DNA of 64,000 nt from Pardosa pseudoannulata (Eukaryota > Arthropoda > Arachnida > Araneae > Lycosidae): positions 87,223,094-87,287,093 of the forward strand of contig CM063504.1 of assembly GCA_032207245.1 (NCBI GenBank), given 5' to 3'. Both the position numbers and the translations under genes were made by a program. Under the pieces are notes generated by a model that saw only the letters and a program-made list of their open reading frames with translations, ran no database searches and had not been told where the DNA came from. Shown in pieces: positions 24,951 through 36,991 of the stretch (position 1 is its first letter; each line of letters opens with the position of its first letter).

Positions 24951-26257
24951 TTTATTTTTACACCAATAAAATTAAATTCATTTGTGACTACTGAAAAACA
25001 TCAATTCCTTGCAATAGCATTTACTTCACAAGCTAGCCATCCAAAAAGAATGCTAAAAGGAATCTACTGCAGAATGAAATCTTTGTGGTTGTCACAGTAA
25101 CAAGCATCTAAGAAACTACTGCAATTCTTCAATAAGACAAGTTGACATTTTTTGGACTATCTCTAAAAGTGCACCATTTTCATCTTACCTGGATAAAGTG
25201 ATATGAGGGGTGCTGAATTAGTAAATACTTCTTATAAAAAAAGTTTTAAACATTCTTAAGGGGTAAATGCAGGCTTATAATTCTGTCACTTTTCTCACTT
25301 TTTTTTTAAGTAAACAGTCACTTTTTTCATCATGTATCACAGCAAAAGTCTGTTGGGGAAAAAAGAAAATCTGAATAACAAAATATTTTAATAAAAGACC
25401 AAAAATGTAATGCTCTAATCTTATTTTTCTTATTAAAATGTAATTAGTCATATGGTTTCCAGAATTTAGTGATTTTAAAAAGTCTTAAAGAAGTTCCTAA
25501 AATCTATATTTGTACTGAAATGTACATTTAATACATTAAAGTGATTTACATCAAAGCACACATTTCTTTTTCTTCACAATTTTTGTTTAGACACTCTAAT
25601 CTAGCTATGTACATATTTCAAAGCATCATTAATATATGCAGAAAACTGTGATTATAAAATTAATGTATTGTATGTATTCAAATCTATTTTATAGATTTTC
25701 TTGAATAAAAAGCAATGTTGAGTTGTGTTAAACAAAATTTTTAACTTTTTTTTTTTATTTAACACTAAAATCATGTCTTGCATGAATCATTTAATTTAGA
25801 GTTAAAATAAATAGAAAAATCTTAATAATAGAGTCTGTAATCAAGAGGAGAAAAAAAATCACTTTTTTTTTTTTTCCAATGTTTAATCACTTTTTAGTCA
25901 CTTATTCTGTATTATTTGTCACTTTCTCACCTTTTTGAAAGTACCTCAGCAGTTGCAAGCCTGGAAAATGTTAAAGTAAAATCTTTCAAATTTCACACAA
26001 CAAACTATAGTAACTTCTTTGACTAAGAGACTATATTAATTCATATAATTAAAGAATGGTTGAAAGATTATTAAATGAAAAACACAATTTTAGAGAAATT
26101 TTTTTAACTTCAGTCCCATCACAGATAATGTATTTAGGCACATGGAGAGAAAAAAAAATTATGTTATTATTTTGATAAAATTGTGAAATTCTTAAATGTT
26201 AAAATAAAATTTCAAAGTTTTTTTTTTAAATAGTGAAAAAAGGTTTAAGAAATTTGA

Positions 26258-26289
<32 letters not shown>

Positions 26290-27307
26290 CATAGTTAAAG
26301 AAAATAAATCATGTATTTTTCTCAGGCCCAAAACTCACTCATACACAGTAATTATAAAATGATATAATGTTGTTATAGAAAGCGTATTAAAATTGACTTA
26401 TTTTAAAAAATTATTTCATTCAGAAAAATAGCTATACAGTGTAAGATACTCCTGATTTGATTAAAAATGCATCAAAAGTAATATTGCAACATTGTATAGC
26501 TTATAAATATAAGAATATATGATAGGTCTTTTTTCTAAAAGTTATTTTTTTTAGGAATCTCATGCTGTTGGTACCTCTAATTTTGATGTGGAAATCTATG
26601 CTATCAAAATTGTGGCTGAGGACTATTCTTAGAAAGATTGTTTTAATTATTGAATCTCAAGTTGAAATCTTAACAGTTGCTTCTTCTGCTAAGAGTAAAT
26701 TTTTCCTTATATATTAAATTCAAGCTGGTTTGTCTAATGCAGTTATTTCCTACTAGAAAATCTCTTTCCAATGAATTTCCAGCCATTATAACATTTCTAG
26801 AAGTGAAAAAGCTGATCTTGCCAAAAATAGTTATAAATTTCAACAACTTCCTTTCCTTTGTTTATCCCTCAATATAGTTACAAAGTAAAAAAGACAATAG
26901 AATGTGGGTCAAGTTTTGTTCATTATTATTAACCTGTGTGTTACTAAGGGGCATCATAAAAATGAGGAGGGGAGAAGGAGGATGTGGTAAAAACTTTACA
27001 GTTGACCTTTATTACAGTTCTCCCTTTTAAAACCCTCTAGAAAGGTTTACATTTACTTTTTGCTTTCAATTTCATATCAGTGGTATTACTGGACATATAT
27101 ACAATTTTTCAATAAATTCAACATTAAATTTTTATGCTTTAATATTTTTAATTAAAACATATCTATACTTAAATTCTTGAATATCTGTTTTCTTCTTAAT
27201 TATAGGGAAAATAAGCTTCAAAAACTCAATGTGTGAGTCATATAAAAAGCAATTGTGGGTCAATGACCTACTCTTGGGTCATGGGTTCACTATCACCACT
27301 CTATAAC

Positions 27308-27355
<48 letters not shown>

Positions 27356-28579
27356 TTATATTATAATTTCTTATTTTCGAAACACAAATCACTTGAAATT
27401 TATCAAATGAATCTCTCAGTGACTTGCAGGTTGCCAGCACTGCCTTAGAGAATAGAACTTCTGTTCTATTCAGTATTTGTTATAGTGTTTCTTTCTTATT
27501 TGATATATTTCAAGCAGTAGAAAGAACTTGAAAAAAATATTTCAAAAAAGCTTTTTTGTAATTGCTAAAAATTTTTCATAATAGTAATTGCTAGATATTT
27601 ATGATTGGAATATTTATTTATATCAAGAGACCATGTTTATAAATCTGCTTTAAATTTTACTACTACCTACCAGATACACTTATCACACTTTCCAATGTTT
27701 AAAAATATTTAAAAATAAATATCATTATCATTTTAACGGCTTGAGCTCTAGGGCTGTTAGCAGAAGTATTCCAGTTATGACAAGACTTCATGGTAACACA
27801 AATTTTTAGGCCAAACTCTATAAGCTATGAATTAAAAAGGGATAGGTATATGTCATGTATGTTAATAAGTTTGTGAATAGACAAATTTAATTAAGACCAA
27901 TGTAATTATACTACTTTAATTAACATTAGAAAATTAACATAATACTAATACAAAATGATGACATGATGGCAAACAGAAAATGGATCAATAATGTAATCCA
28001 ACTTCTTCATATGTGTGAGATTTCACTAATTTCAAATTCCCTCTGCTCAATTTCACTATCTATATCAAGTACATAATCATCATTGTGGATGTTATATCAA
28101 ACTTCTCACAGTCTGCTAACTAAAATCAATTACTATATTAAAAATAAGAAAACTAACACAACAGCCAAATGGCTTAAGCTGATACAAACTACACATTTAT
28201 AATTTCTTTATTTTGAATGTCTTCACAGATTATGTTTCTAGTGCCCTTTAGAAGATGTCACGAAAAAAAGTAAAGATTATTAGTCATACATAATGACATT
28301 TTTATGTCTTTACAGGGTAACAATAATGCAACTGTAAGGGAGCATATATTTACAACTATTGCCAAAATACTGTTTGTACTCCATTGTCAGAAAAGACCAA
28401 AATGCCATGACATAGTTCAAGGGATTAATAAAGAACTCATCTCGAATGAAAAAGTTGATATTTTAAAATCAATTTATATCAGTATAATTTATCTTTCATT
28501 ATGTTCCAAATGTAACAGAAAAGTCTTATTTACTATAATTTTTACTTATAAAAATTGGTGTAAATGACACTGGTAAGGT
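24951..28579. other. AT-rich intergenic region
   Basis: No gene recognised. It holds an (ATT)n tract near 26265-26288 and a (TA)n tract at 27310-27353. An 87-codon ORF (28304-28567) follows an acceptor-like ttacag but has no recognised domain and abuts the LTR. I see nothing else. Confidence 0.5.
27310..27353. repeat. (TA)n microsatellite
   Basis: About 21 uninterrupted TA units. Confidence 0.9.
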
Positions 28580-28810
28580 TGTGACAGCGCGCAACGGCCA
28601 TCTGCGTGCGCACCCTTTTTGTTTTAGCCTAAAAGGACAGACTGTTAGAGAGTTCTTTATGTGGTGTGCTGGTGTGTGCGAGGGCCTCCTGCTCTCTGCA
28701 TTTTCAATAATGTTAATTGTTAAGTAAACTTGTAAATATGTGTAAATATATTAATAATTAAACGTAGATTGTTAAATGTAGATAGTTTGTGTTGGATTTA
28801 TAGTGGTACA
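28580..28810 (+). repeat. 5' long terminal repeat
   Basis: Begins TGTGACAG and ends GGTACA, the expected TG...CA borders. At 231 bp it is short, typical of Ty3/gypsy elements. It is bounded on the right by a primer-binding-like sequence. No second LTR is present for comparison, so the left border is inferred from the TG and the change in composition. Confidence 0.65.
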
Positions 28811-28812
28811 GA

Positions 28813-28830
28813 TTGGTGCCCAACCCGTGG
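28813..28830 (+). promoter_or_regulatory. Putative tRNA primer-binding site
   Basis: TTGGTGCCCAACCCGTGG lies two bases after the LTR end. It resembles the TGG-start primer sites complementary to tRNA 3' ends used in minus-strand priming. The tRNA was not identified. Confidence 0.6.
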
Positions 28831-29499
28831 CTCGAAACACGAAGCCGAAGACATGACCACAGATAAGTGATTTCTTTTCTTTTTGACAAGCACTCAAGGA
28901 ACTTTATTAATTTTGTCATCCTGACAAATGAAGAAGAGATTCTGATTTGAATTCACCCTGAATTCGTTTTGTTTTATTATGATCATCCAGATCAAATTTA
29001 AATACCGCATGCCAGTTCCTTTAGTGCCTGACGATTGAAATTTGAATAGTTTGTGGTTTCGGTCCAAGTTTTGAATTTTATTTTTCTTAACATTTTTATT
29101 ATTAGAACTTATGGATATTGTTAATTTCAATTGTTTTGATTAAGAATTCATAAAGATAGTTAATATTTCAGTGTTGAATATTGGTGCAGGTTCAATTTAA
29201 TTTGGATTTTTTGTATTAATAACAAAAGATATTGCTCAGGTCAATGTTCTTTTTTGTGTTGCTTATTATTTAATTTTCCATCGATGATTCTTTTTAATAG
29301 AAATATTATGTATCTGAAATATTTGTATAATTAAGAAGTATTTTATTCCTTCAAATTTATTGATACTTCCGGTTTCAAATCGGAATAATATAGTTTAGTT
29401 GATTAATCAGATGTATGCATATTATGTCATTCTAATGAGCCATTCTCGCAGTAATTGAGTTTTACCATTAATTTTAAGTTTGGCCTGAAAAGAATAAAA

Positions 29500-31400
29500 A
29501 TGGCATATCTTGCTAGAGGTAAAAAATGCGACCTTTTGGTTTTGGCCGCAGAATTAGGCATCGAGTTGGAACCCGACGCCACAGTAATAAAAATTAAAGA
29601 TGTTATAACCGGATGTACTTCATATGACGAAGAATTCACAAAAACATTGTTGGATACAATCATTAGCACCAGAAAAGAATCCGAAGTAAAAGAAAAGGAA
29701 GCAGAAACCGAGAGACGGCAAATGGAATTTGAATTAGAGAAACTAAAGTTACAAAATTTAAATCATGCTTCGAAAACAGGAACCGTTCTTACCGATAGTG
29801 ATACGGATGTATCTAAATTTGAAATTAAAGGGTTAATCCCTCAGTTTGACCCGAAGGTAGATGACATTAGTACGTTTTTAAACCTTTTCGAGAGACAACT
29901 GTCATTTTTGAAAATACCAGAATCAAAATGGGTGGTATATCTGATCGGGCTTTTACCTATTGAAATTTCAAAATTAATTGCTATAGAATCGGATTCTCCG
30001 GATAAACCACCGGAATATGGGGAAATAAAAAAAATTTTATTACGTCGATTCAAGATGAGTGCAGAGAAATTCCGACAATTTTTCGTCCAACACAGAAAAA
30101 ATCCAGACTCCACGTGGAGAGATTATTTCTATGATTTGAGAAAAATTTTTGAAGGTTGGCTCAGTGAGCTTAATATCACTGCATTTGATCAGTTAAAAGA
30201 TCTAATAATTTCTGATCAAATCAAAAAGAAGTGTCCTCCGGATTACAAAGATCATTTTTTAGATCACTGGAGTGAATTGAGCGATCCAGTTGCTTTAGTT
30301 GATAAGCTAGATGCTTATGAAGAAAGTAGAAACTTAAAAGGTAGAAACACGAACCATGAACAACATAGAATGGAAAATTCTAAGCCGAGTAACAATTTAA
30401 GAAATTTTAAGAATAGTGTTAATTATAAATACTCAACGAATAGAACTGTTAATAAAATTAACGAAAGACCTATTAGCTGCTATGGCTGCGGGAAACCTGG
30501 TTTCATAAAGGCAAAATGCCCTACGTGTTCCCCAAACATTAAAGTTGATTCCGCCCAGGTTAGCTGCTTGAAATTTCAAACGTGTGCGATACAAGAACCC
30601 AAGGCAATGTTAATGAAGATTAAAATAAATGGTATGTGGGGTTTAGCATGTGCTGACACTGGAGCCAGCCACACTGTTGCTGGAGAAACCCTGTATAACC
30701 TCCTCCGAGAACAAGGGGTAATTTTTCGTAAAGTGAATTTAAATATAACACTCGCGGACGGAGTGCCGAAATTCTCTGAAGTTTATAATACCGAAATAGA
30801 CATTGAATTGTTAGGGAAAAGAATTCCTACTACACTATTTGTGTTACCTACAGCTAAGGACAATCGAACTCTCCTTGGTACTGATTTTTTATCCAAAGCT
30901 GGTGTTAGCTTGGATACTCAGAACAGAAAATGGTATTTCAACAGTAATCCTAGGAAAAAATTCAATTTTGAGAAAGATATATTTATACCATCTTGTGTGC
31001 CACATAAAAACTCTTTCGAATCCTCAGGTAATTCGCAAAACATTAGCACTATACCATCCGATAAAATTGTGTCTCCTGAGCTGAACATTTGCGTTTTGAA
31101 AGAAACTGAAGGCAGTCACTTATCTGCCGAGGAAAGGTTACAATTATGTAAACTGTTAGAAATGTTTACGGATATCTTTCAGCCAGGGGAAGAGCCTACA
31201 CATAGAATTAAACATTATATAGACACTGGTAATAATCTCCCTGTAGCTATGCCACCATATCGCATGTTTCCATTAAAGAAGGACATTTTTAAGAAAGAGT
31301 TAGAGAGTCTTTTGGCCAATGGAACAATTGAAGAATGTGAGTCACCGTATGCCTCACCAGTGGTGCTAGTTCCAAAACCTAATGGTCAATTTCGCCTTTG
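29500..31400 (+). CDS. Gag-Pol polyprotein of Ty3/gypsy retrotransposon (partial)
   Basis: The frame is open from 29455, but the first ATG (MAYLARGKK) is at 29500, and 633 codons run to the N gap. Residues about 60-85 form a charged coiled coil. Residues about 191-283 (starting FRQFF) resemble the SCAN/retroviral capsid C-terminal fold. Residues 327-343 form a knuckle with cysteines spaced C-x2-C-x9-C-x2-C and Phe where CCHC knuckles have His. DTGAS at 386-390 is the aspartic protease site, followed by LLGTDFLSKAG. From about 590 the RT begins (ATPPYR-like MPPYR, then ESPYASPVVLVPKPNG). Gag, protease and RT are in one frame. The catalytic RT, RNase H and integrase would lie beyond the gap. 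Confidence 0.9.
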
Positions 31401-31500
31401 NNNNNNNNNNNNNNNNNNNNNNNNNNNNNNNNNNNNNNNNNNNNNNNNNNNNNNNNNNNNNNNNNNNNNNNNNNNNNNNNNNNNNNNNNNNNNNNNNNNN
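31401..31500. other. Assembly gap (100 N)
   Basis: Exactly 100 N, the usual placeholder for a gap of unknown size. Sequence on the two sides belongs to different elements. ORFs reading through it are artificial. Confidence 0.98.
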
Positions 31501-32251
31501 CAAGTAGAATAGTATCGGAGCACACTGTTCAGCGGACACTGTTGGATATGGGGCTACGCAGCAAACGTCCCACTCGTGTGCCTTTGCTGACCAAGCGTCA
31601 TCGCCAACTGCGCCTACGCTGGGCCCGGGAACATCGCGACTGGTCCATGGATCAGTGGGACAGAGTTGCCTGGTCAGATGAATCACGGTTTGTCATTCAT
31701 CACGCCGATGGCCGTGTCAGGATAAGCCGTCTTCCAGGCGAACAGTTGCTCCCTCAGTGTACAGTAGGTCATACACAGGCGGTGGTGCAATATTATGTTT
31801 GCGGGATGTTCTCTTGGGCGTCTCTACCCGTGGTTGTGGTAGAGCAGACCATGAATGCTAAGGGTATCTAACACGGACCAGTTGCACCCTTACATGGCCT
31901 CTTTTTTTCCAGCTGGAGATGGAATGTTCCAACAGGACAACACAATGTGCACAAGGCAAAACTTTGTTGGGGTGGTTCCAGGAACATGATGCTGAATTCC
32001 AGTAATCGGAGCCTAACTCGCTTGATCTCAATGCGGACACTGTTGGATATGGGGCTACGCAGTTCAAAGACCACCAATTCGCAATATCTCGGATTTGCGT
32101 AACCGTTTCTTAAACATCTGGTGCAATCTATCTCCAGCCATCTACCAAGGACTTGTGACATCCATGCCAAATCGGATTGAAGCTGTATTGCTCGCCAAAG
32201 GTGGGTCAACTCGTTATGGACAGGTGGTCATAATGTTTTTGCTCTTGAGTG
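31501..32251 (+). pseudogene. Tc1-like transposon, 3' part with broken transposase
   Basis: After the gap the + strand reads a Tc1-like transposase: HTVQRTLLDMGLRSKRP (end of the DNA-binding half), then RLRWAREHRDW and WSDESRF (first catalytic Asp). The frame then breaks near 31870. The second-Asp block reads MFQQDNTMC in another frame, and a later piece reads PIRNISDLRNRFLNIWCNLS. A terminal inverted repeat ends at 32251 (reverse complement cactcaagagcaaaaacatt) with TA next to it. Part of the middle is scrambled: the sequence near 31536 (cactgttggatatggggcta) recurs near 32038. The 5' end is lost in the gap. Confidence 0.85.
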
Positions 32252-32761
32252 TATATATATATATATATATATATCTTCAAAAAATCGTTACAATAATGCA
32301 TGTATACTATTTTAAATAACATTCCTTGAAATGAGAAAAGCAAATAATATTTCTAGCTAAACATAGCGAGAAAAACTTGTAAAAAAATCATTCTAAAAGG
32401 TAGAGTACATTTTATTTCAGCATGAATCAGATAAAGGCCATTATAATGAAGGTTTTTAGGTCTTGAAAGTACTATGTTACCTTAAAACCGAATACAAAGG
32501 ACTATGAATATCTATGGAGACGCGGGTCCAACCTACACTTCTTAACCGAAGTGCAACGACTTATTGATTCAGATATCTTCCCAAGTAAAGAATTTTATTT
32601 AAATTGTTAAAAAAATACTTAGTATTTAATGTATTAAAAGCTGTAATTTCATTACTTTTGAATAAACCATTGATATGCAAGGTTGATAAATGAGATCTTG
32701 AAATATTCAGAGCCAGAGGAGGAAAAAATAATTTCAATCATATTGTAATAATTACAGTTTA
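32252..32761. other. Spacer between the two Tc1-like copies
   Basis: About 510 bp of AT-rich DNA starting with a (TA)n tract. No gypsy pol, LTR or other element is recognised here. Confidence 0.5.
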
Positions 32762-33518
32762 CACTCAAGAGTCAAAGCATTACGACCACCTGTCAATAAC
32801 GAGTTGACCCATCTTTGGTGCTCAACACAGCTTCAAAACGCATTGGCTTGGATGGCACAAGTCCTTGGTAGATGGCAGGAGACAGATTGTACCAGATGTT
32901 TAAGCAATGGCTACGCAAATCCGAGATATTGCGAATGGGTAGTCTTTGGACTCTGAGCTGCCGTCCCATGACATCCCAAATGTGTTCTATCAGATTGAGA
33001 TCCGGTGAGTTCGGCGGCCAGGACATTAACTGGAATTCAGAATCAAGTTCCTGGAACTCCTCCAACACAATTTTAGCCTTATGACAAGGGGCGTTGTCCT
33101 GTTGGAACATTCCATTTCCAGCTGGAAAAACAGAAGCTGTGTAAGGATGCAACTGGTTTCGCAATGATGTTCAGATACCCTGTAGCATTCATGGTCTGCT
33201 CTGCCACAATCACGGGTCCCAGAGACGCCTAAGAGAATGTCCCTCAAAGCATAATACCGCCACCACCGGCCTGTGTATGACCTACTGTACATTGAGGGAG
33301 CAACTGTTCGCCTGGAAAACGGCGTATCCTGACACGGCCATCGGCTTGATAAAGGGCAAACCGTGATTCATCTGACCAGGCAACTCTCTCCCTCTGATCC
33401 ATGGGCCAGTCACGATGTTCCCGGACCCAGTGTAGGCGCAGTTGTCGATGACGCTTAGTCAGCAAAGGCACACGAGTGTAAAATGTAGGGGTGGCCATAA
33501 TGTTTTGGCTTTTGAGTG
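32762..33518 (-). mobile_element. Tc1-like transposon, internally deleted, DD36E-type
   Basis: Both ends carry the same terminal repeat (left cactcaagagtcaaagcatt, right reverse complement cactcaaaagccaaaacatt) with TA on each side (32760-32761 and 33519-33520). At 757 bp it has lost the DNA-binding half of the transposase, with the deletion joining just inside the right-hand repeat. The terminal repeat matches the end at 32251, so both copies are one family, here on the opposite strand. Confidence 0.9.
32793..33498 (-). pseudogene. Tc1-like (DD36E) transposase, catalytic half, frameshifted
   Basis: The minus strand reads LLTKRHRQLRLHW, then WSDESRF (first Asp) in one frame (33498-33244). 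It shifts frame around 33250-33170 and continues 33164-32793 with MFQQDNAPCHKA (second Asp), WPPNSPDLNLIEHIWD (catalytic Glu) and a C-terminal YNLSPAIYQGLV. Between the second Asp and the Glu I count 36 residues, as in the DD36E group rather than DD34E of classical Tc1. All three catalytic residues survive, but the frame is broken and the N-terminus is missing. Confidence 0.85.
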
Positions 33519-33700
33519 TATAGTGATAAGTAATAAATTATTTTAAAGGTTTCTGAGTATCAAAATAAGAAAGAATACTTTAGAAGTCTCTTTTATTACA
33601 TACAGAAATTCTAAAAAAATATTCTTCAAATCGAATAAATTTTTCTATCTTTAAAATTTTGAAACAATTTTTCACAAGCACATAGTTAGAGCGAATTTAA

Positions 33701-35910
33701 CTCTTTCGCAGGCCATTTATTCTCTTAGCGGGTCTTTTAAAATTATCTAATTTTTTTGTGTTTTTTTTTTATCAACTAAGCAATAGCATTTAAAAATGTA
33801 TTTTATGCTTATATTTAAATTTTAGTGGAGGGAAGTATAGTTTCATTAGAATCGTTTACGGCCATATAGAAAATTCAATTTAATGACCATTATTTTCCAT
33901 GGAAAGTTGAAAAGCATGTTGCAGTACCCAAGGATACACAGCATTCTGTATACATGTAGAGGGTTTTCTTTACTTGGATCTTATTTCTATATTTCCTACA
34001 TCATCTGCGGATAGAAACCAACTTTGACATAAGATTTCCCATATTGACTGAACGCACATCATTTGAAACCCAACATTTCTTTGCTTGGAAGCTAGCAGGG
34101 CGGTTTTTCCTTTTTCTTGGGAAATATCCATCTTTTAGCTGACAAGCCAATACATCACGGTATGTTAGCTGGTCCTGTGTCTTCCTGCAGATGTATTTGT
34201 AAGATCATGTAGGTAGGAAGTAATCTTCGCAAGGTTCAGAAAGGGGTAAAACTAATTAAATAAATAGCTACATTCTAAAATTCTATTTTAAGTAAGAGCC
34301 CGATAATATTTTTATTATTAAAAAACTGCACTAAGGAATGCATTTAAATTTTTTTTTTGATTGCTTAAAAAAAATTAGTTAAAAATGATAATTTTTTTTA
34401 GAATGATGAATCTTTTGTATAAAATATTTTGTGATTTTCCATTCAAAACTGCTTAAAAATGATAATTTTTTCGTTTTGAGAATTTTCTTTTAACACCCAT
34501 TAAAATTACGGTGAAATTATGAAAATGTTTACTTAAATTTATTCATTCTTTGAAGCTATACACTACGCATAATTTTGTCCGTAGGAACTCGATAACATAA
34601 AAGCCGTTTTTTAATACACTTCCATTTCTAAAAATACACTTTAGACGATGAAGAAAAACTGCAGCAACAAACTGCATTGCTTATGTGCATTCCTAATTAT
34701 TAAAAATTAGATTATTTTTTTTCTTTTAGAGGAATAAGTTTATGAATCAGAAATCTATTTCGTTGACCTTGATTCAAGAATAGCTTTTCAATCCTACATT
34801 TAAAAATGAAAAAAATTAAATTAAAGCATGATATTTTAAACAATCTTTTTGTAGTAAAATTGACTTTAAGTAACAGACATTTATTGCTTCCAAAGACAGC
34901 ATCTATGAATTGAAGTAAGAGGGGAGCAAAATCATCATGACTATCTGTGTGTCCGTGCTTTGTAGCTGCGATTCTGTATTAATCCTTTAGTTGGTTTTAA
35001 TCCAAACCCTTTCTATAAACGATTACTTCCGATTAACACGATTTTACAAAATACACTTTTGAAAACTGCAAAACCCACTAAAAAGCAGTTAACATCCCGT
35101 ATAGTACTAGCTCATCAGCTAATAGATGTATAACCCCCAAGGAAAAGGAAAAGTCATCCTGCTAGCTTCCAATGAAAGAAGTGTTCTGTTCCGGATGATG
35201 TACGTTCAGTCACTATAGGAAATTATGATGTCAAAGTTGGTTTCTACTGTAGATGATGAAGGAAATATAACATATGGGCCCAAATAAAGCGTACTCGCAA
35301 CATGTGTGCAAAATGTGATATATGGTTTGGGAGTTATAACATGTTTTTCACCTTTCCATGGCAAATAATTGCCATTAAATTGAAATTTCGCATTTTTTGA
35401 ACGACAGTGTTGCTGTTATTTCAGATGTCACTTGGTCAAACCAAGAACGATTGAGCTATACGCTACTAGTATTAAGGGAAATGGGTGAGCCTTTCATTTT
35501 AACAAGTCCCGCAAGGATGAAAGTACGATTTTAGTTCAAGTGGATCCTCGTAATTTTGAAGCAGGAACCAAGCAGAAGACCCATAGGCTTAGCCTGCCAT
35601 TCCCAGAGGTATTGATTGAGAACTCAAAGGAAATTGTGTGAACGAACATCTTTTACATTCCCCAGTCACCTTTAACGAACACAACAGATCTTAGGCCGGC
35701 CCAGGCTCCGAACCCGTAAACCTTCATATGCAGAGCGTTGGCTTTGCCGACTGTGCTACCGTGAATTTCCAGTGGAAGTTTATTCCCCAAGCCTAAAATT
35801 TAAGTATAAACATAATACTAGACAAAGTAACGTACATTTTCTTAAATGCGTACAGACAAAAGAAAAAAAAGGGAGGAATTTAAAAAAGAAATAAATGGCC
35901 CACGAAAAGA
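33701..35910. mobile_element. piggyBac-like non-autonomous element with long inverted arms
   Basis: TTAA flanks both sides (33697-33700 and 35911-35914). Left end: ctctttcgcaggccatttat. Right end, reverse complement: tcttttcgtgggccatttat. Further in, about 300 bp at 33870-34150 match the reverse complement of 35095-35385. Shared words include aattcaatttaatg, ccatggaaa, tagaaaccaactttgacat, gactgaacg and ttggaagctagcagg. The middle (34150-35090) is AT-rich without a transposase frame. A SINE inserted later at 35541-35763. TTAA targets are characteristic of piggyBac transposases; assignment is by ends only. Confidence 0.75.
35541..35763 (-). repeat. tRNA-derived SINE, family B (copy B1)
   Basis: On the minus strand the tRNA-like head reads cggtagcacagtcggcaaag (A box) and tttacgggttcggagcctgg (B box). 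The 3' half (cctcgtaattttgaagcagg on the + strand) is shared with the copy at 41134-41340, including agtcacctttaacgaa. It is nested inside the TTAA element at 33701-35910. Confidence 0.7.
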
Positions 35911-35914
35911 TTAA

Positions 35915-36991
35915 TTTTTTTTTGTTTTTTCTGACAAACCCCTATTTCACCACTGATGGGGTGAAGTTTTAAAAAATGCAAACGATATTTAAAACACATT
36001 GGGGGTTATTTTATTTTTAGATAAATTACTTTTCGATCCTTTACGAATGAGCTAACATAGTTTTTTTCCGTGTTAAAATATGAAACTTAAAGCTCTTTTA
36101 CTCTTTTACTTTTACTTTTGATGAAGGGAAATGTTATAATATGGAAGAACACCGTGAGTATGTTCTTCCGAAATCTTATATAAAGTTTGACCTTCTTATT
36201 GTTTTGAAGGTTAAGTGTGCAAAATTCTACCAAGATCGGTAGAAGACTGTGGATTTTTTTGAAGAATTACAAACATACATATAAACGGACTCTTCTTTAC
36301 GTACATATATATTAGATAAGAAATATAACCTTAAATTTTGGTTCTAAATGACTGATAACCTATTAATTAAATATATCAGAATTAAACACTTGTCCCTCAC
36401 AAAAGAAAATGTTCTCAAAACCAAATGTGACAGCGCATTTTATCCACGGCATTAGCAAAGAAGAAAAATGAGCTACAGGAAAGGCATAAATGAAGAGAAA
36501 AGAAGGGCCTAATGCTCTAAGCCTTTATTGGGAAGGCACGAGTAAATTTTGGCAAGCTATAGCTCAAAATATTACCTAAATACTTACTTTATCTGATAAT
36601 TTGATACTGAGGTCTTATCTGTTTCGATCCGGACCCTAACGAGAAAACATTTAAAGAACAAAAATATTCAAAATAAAGAAAAAATAAAAGAACAAATAGT
36701 ACATCATGAATAATTATATTTTCAATTTAATAAACGAACTCCCCACCGTAAAATTAGTTTTAAACATTTTAGATCCTTGCTATGAACCGACATTTGCATG
36801 TCTAATGTAAGCTATTAACGGTTCAGATGCATGGATTATAAGTAAATTTTATTCTTGAATTGCTGGTACATTTTTATAAATGCACCAAAAGCAGTTGCTT
36901 CTGGTACTTTTGTATAAAAGAAGAAAATATTTCATGATAAGAGATTTATTTGTTACCTTGTATAATCACAGCACTGTAAAGTGTTACAATA
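35915..36991. other. AT-rich intergenic region, possible old retroposon tail
   Basis: No gene. The part 36120-36320 contains gaccttcttattgttttgaa, caaaattctaccaagatcgg and aaacatacatataaacggac. These resemble the untranslated tails of arthropod non-LTR elements, but I cannot assign a family. A short stem (ggaagaaca / tgttcttcc) lies near 36142-36170. Confidence 0.35.

Larger units (their letters stand above)
28580..31400 (+). mobile_element. Ty3/gypsy LTR retrotransposon, 5' part (truncated at assembly gap)
   Basis: Order: 5' LTR (28580-28810), tRNA primer site (28813-28830), about 670-nt leader, then one open frame with Gag, protease and the beginning of reverse transcriptase. The sequence stops at a run of 100 N. 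Neither the rest of pol nor a 3' LTR is found on the far side, where a Tc1-like transposon begins. Either the copy is truncated there or the scaffold join is wrong. The open frame has no stops over 633 codons, so this insertion is young. Confidence 0.85.

Noticed and set aside
28304..28567. 87-aa ORF after an acceptor-like ttacag
   Set aside because: No family, AT-driven codons near the end, and it ends immediately before the LTR. Too weak to call an exon.
31398..31871. ORFs crossing the N run
   Set aside because: The translation through 100 N is artificial. Only the part after 31500 is real sequence, and it belongs to the Tc1-like copy.
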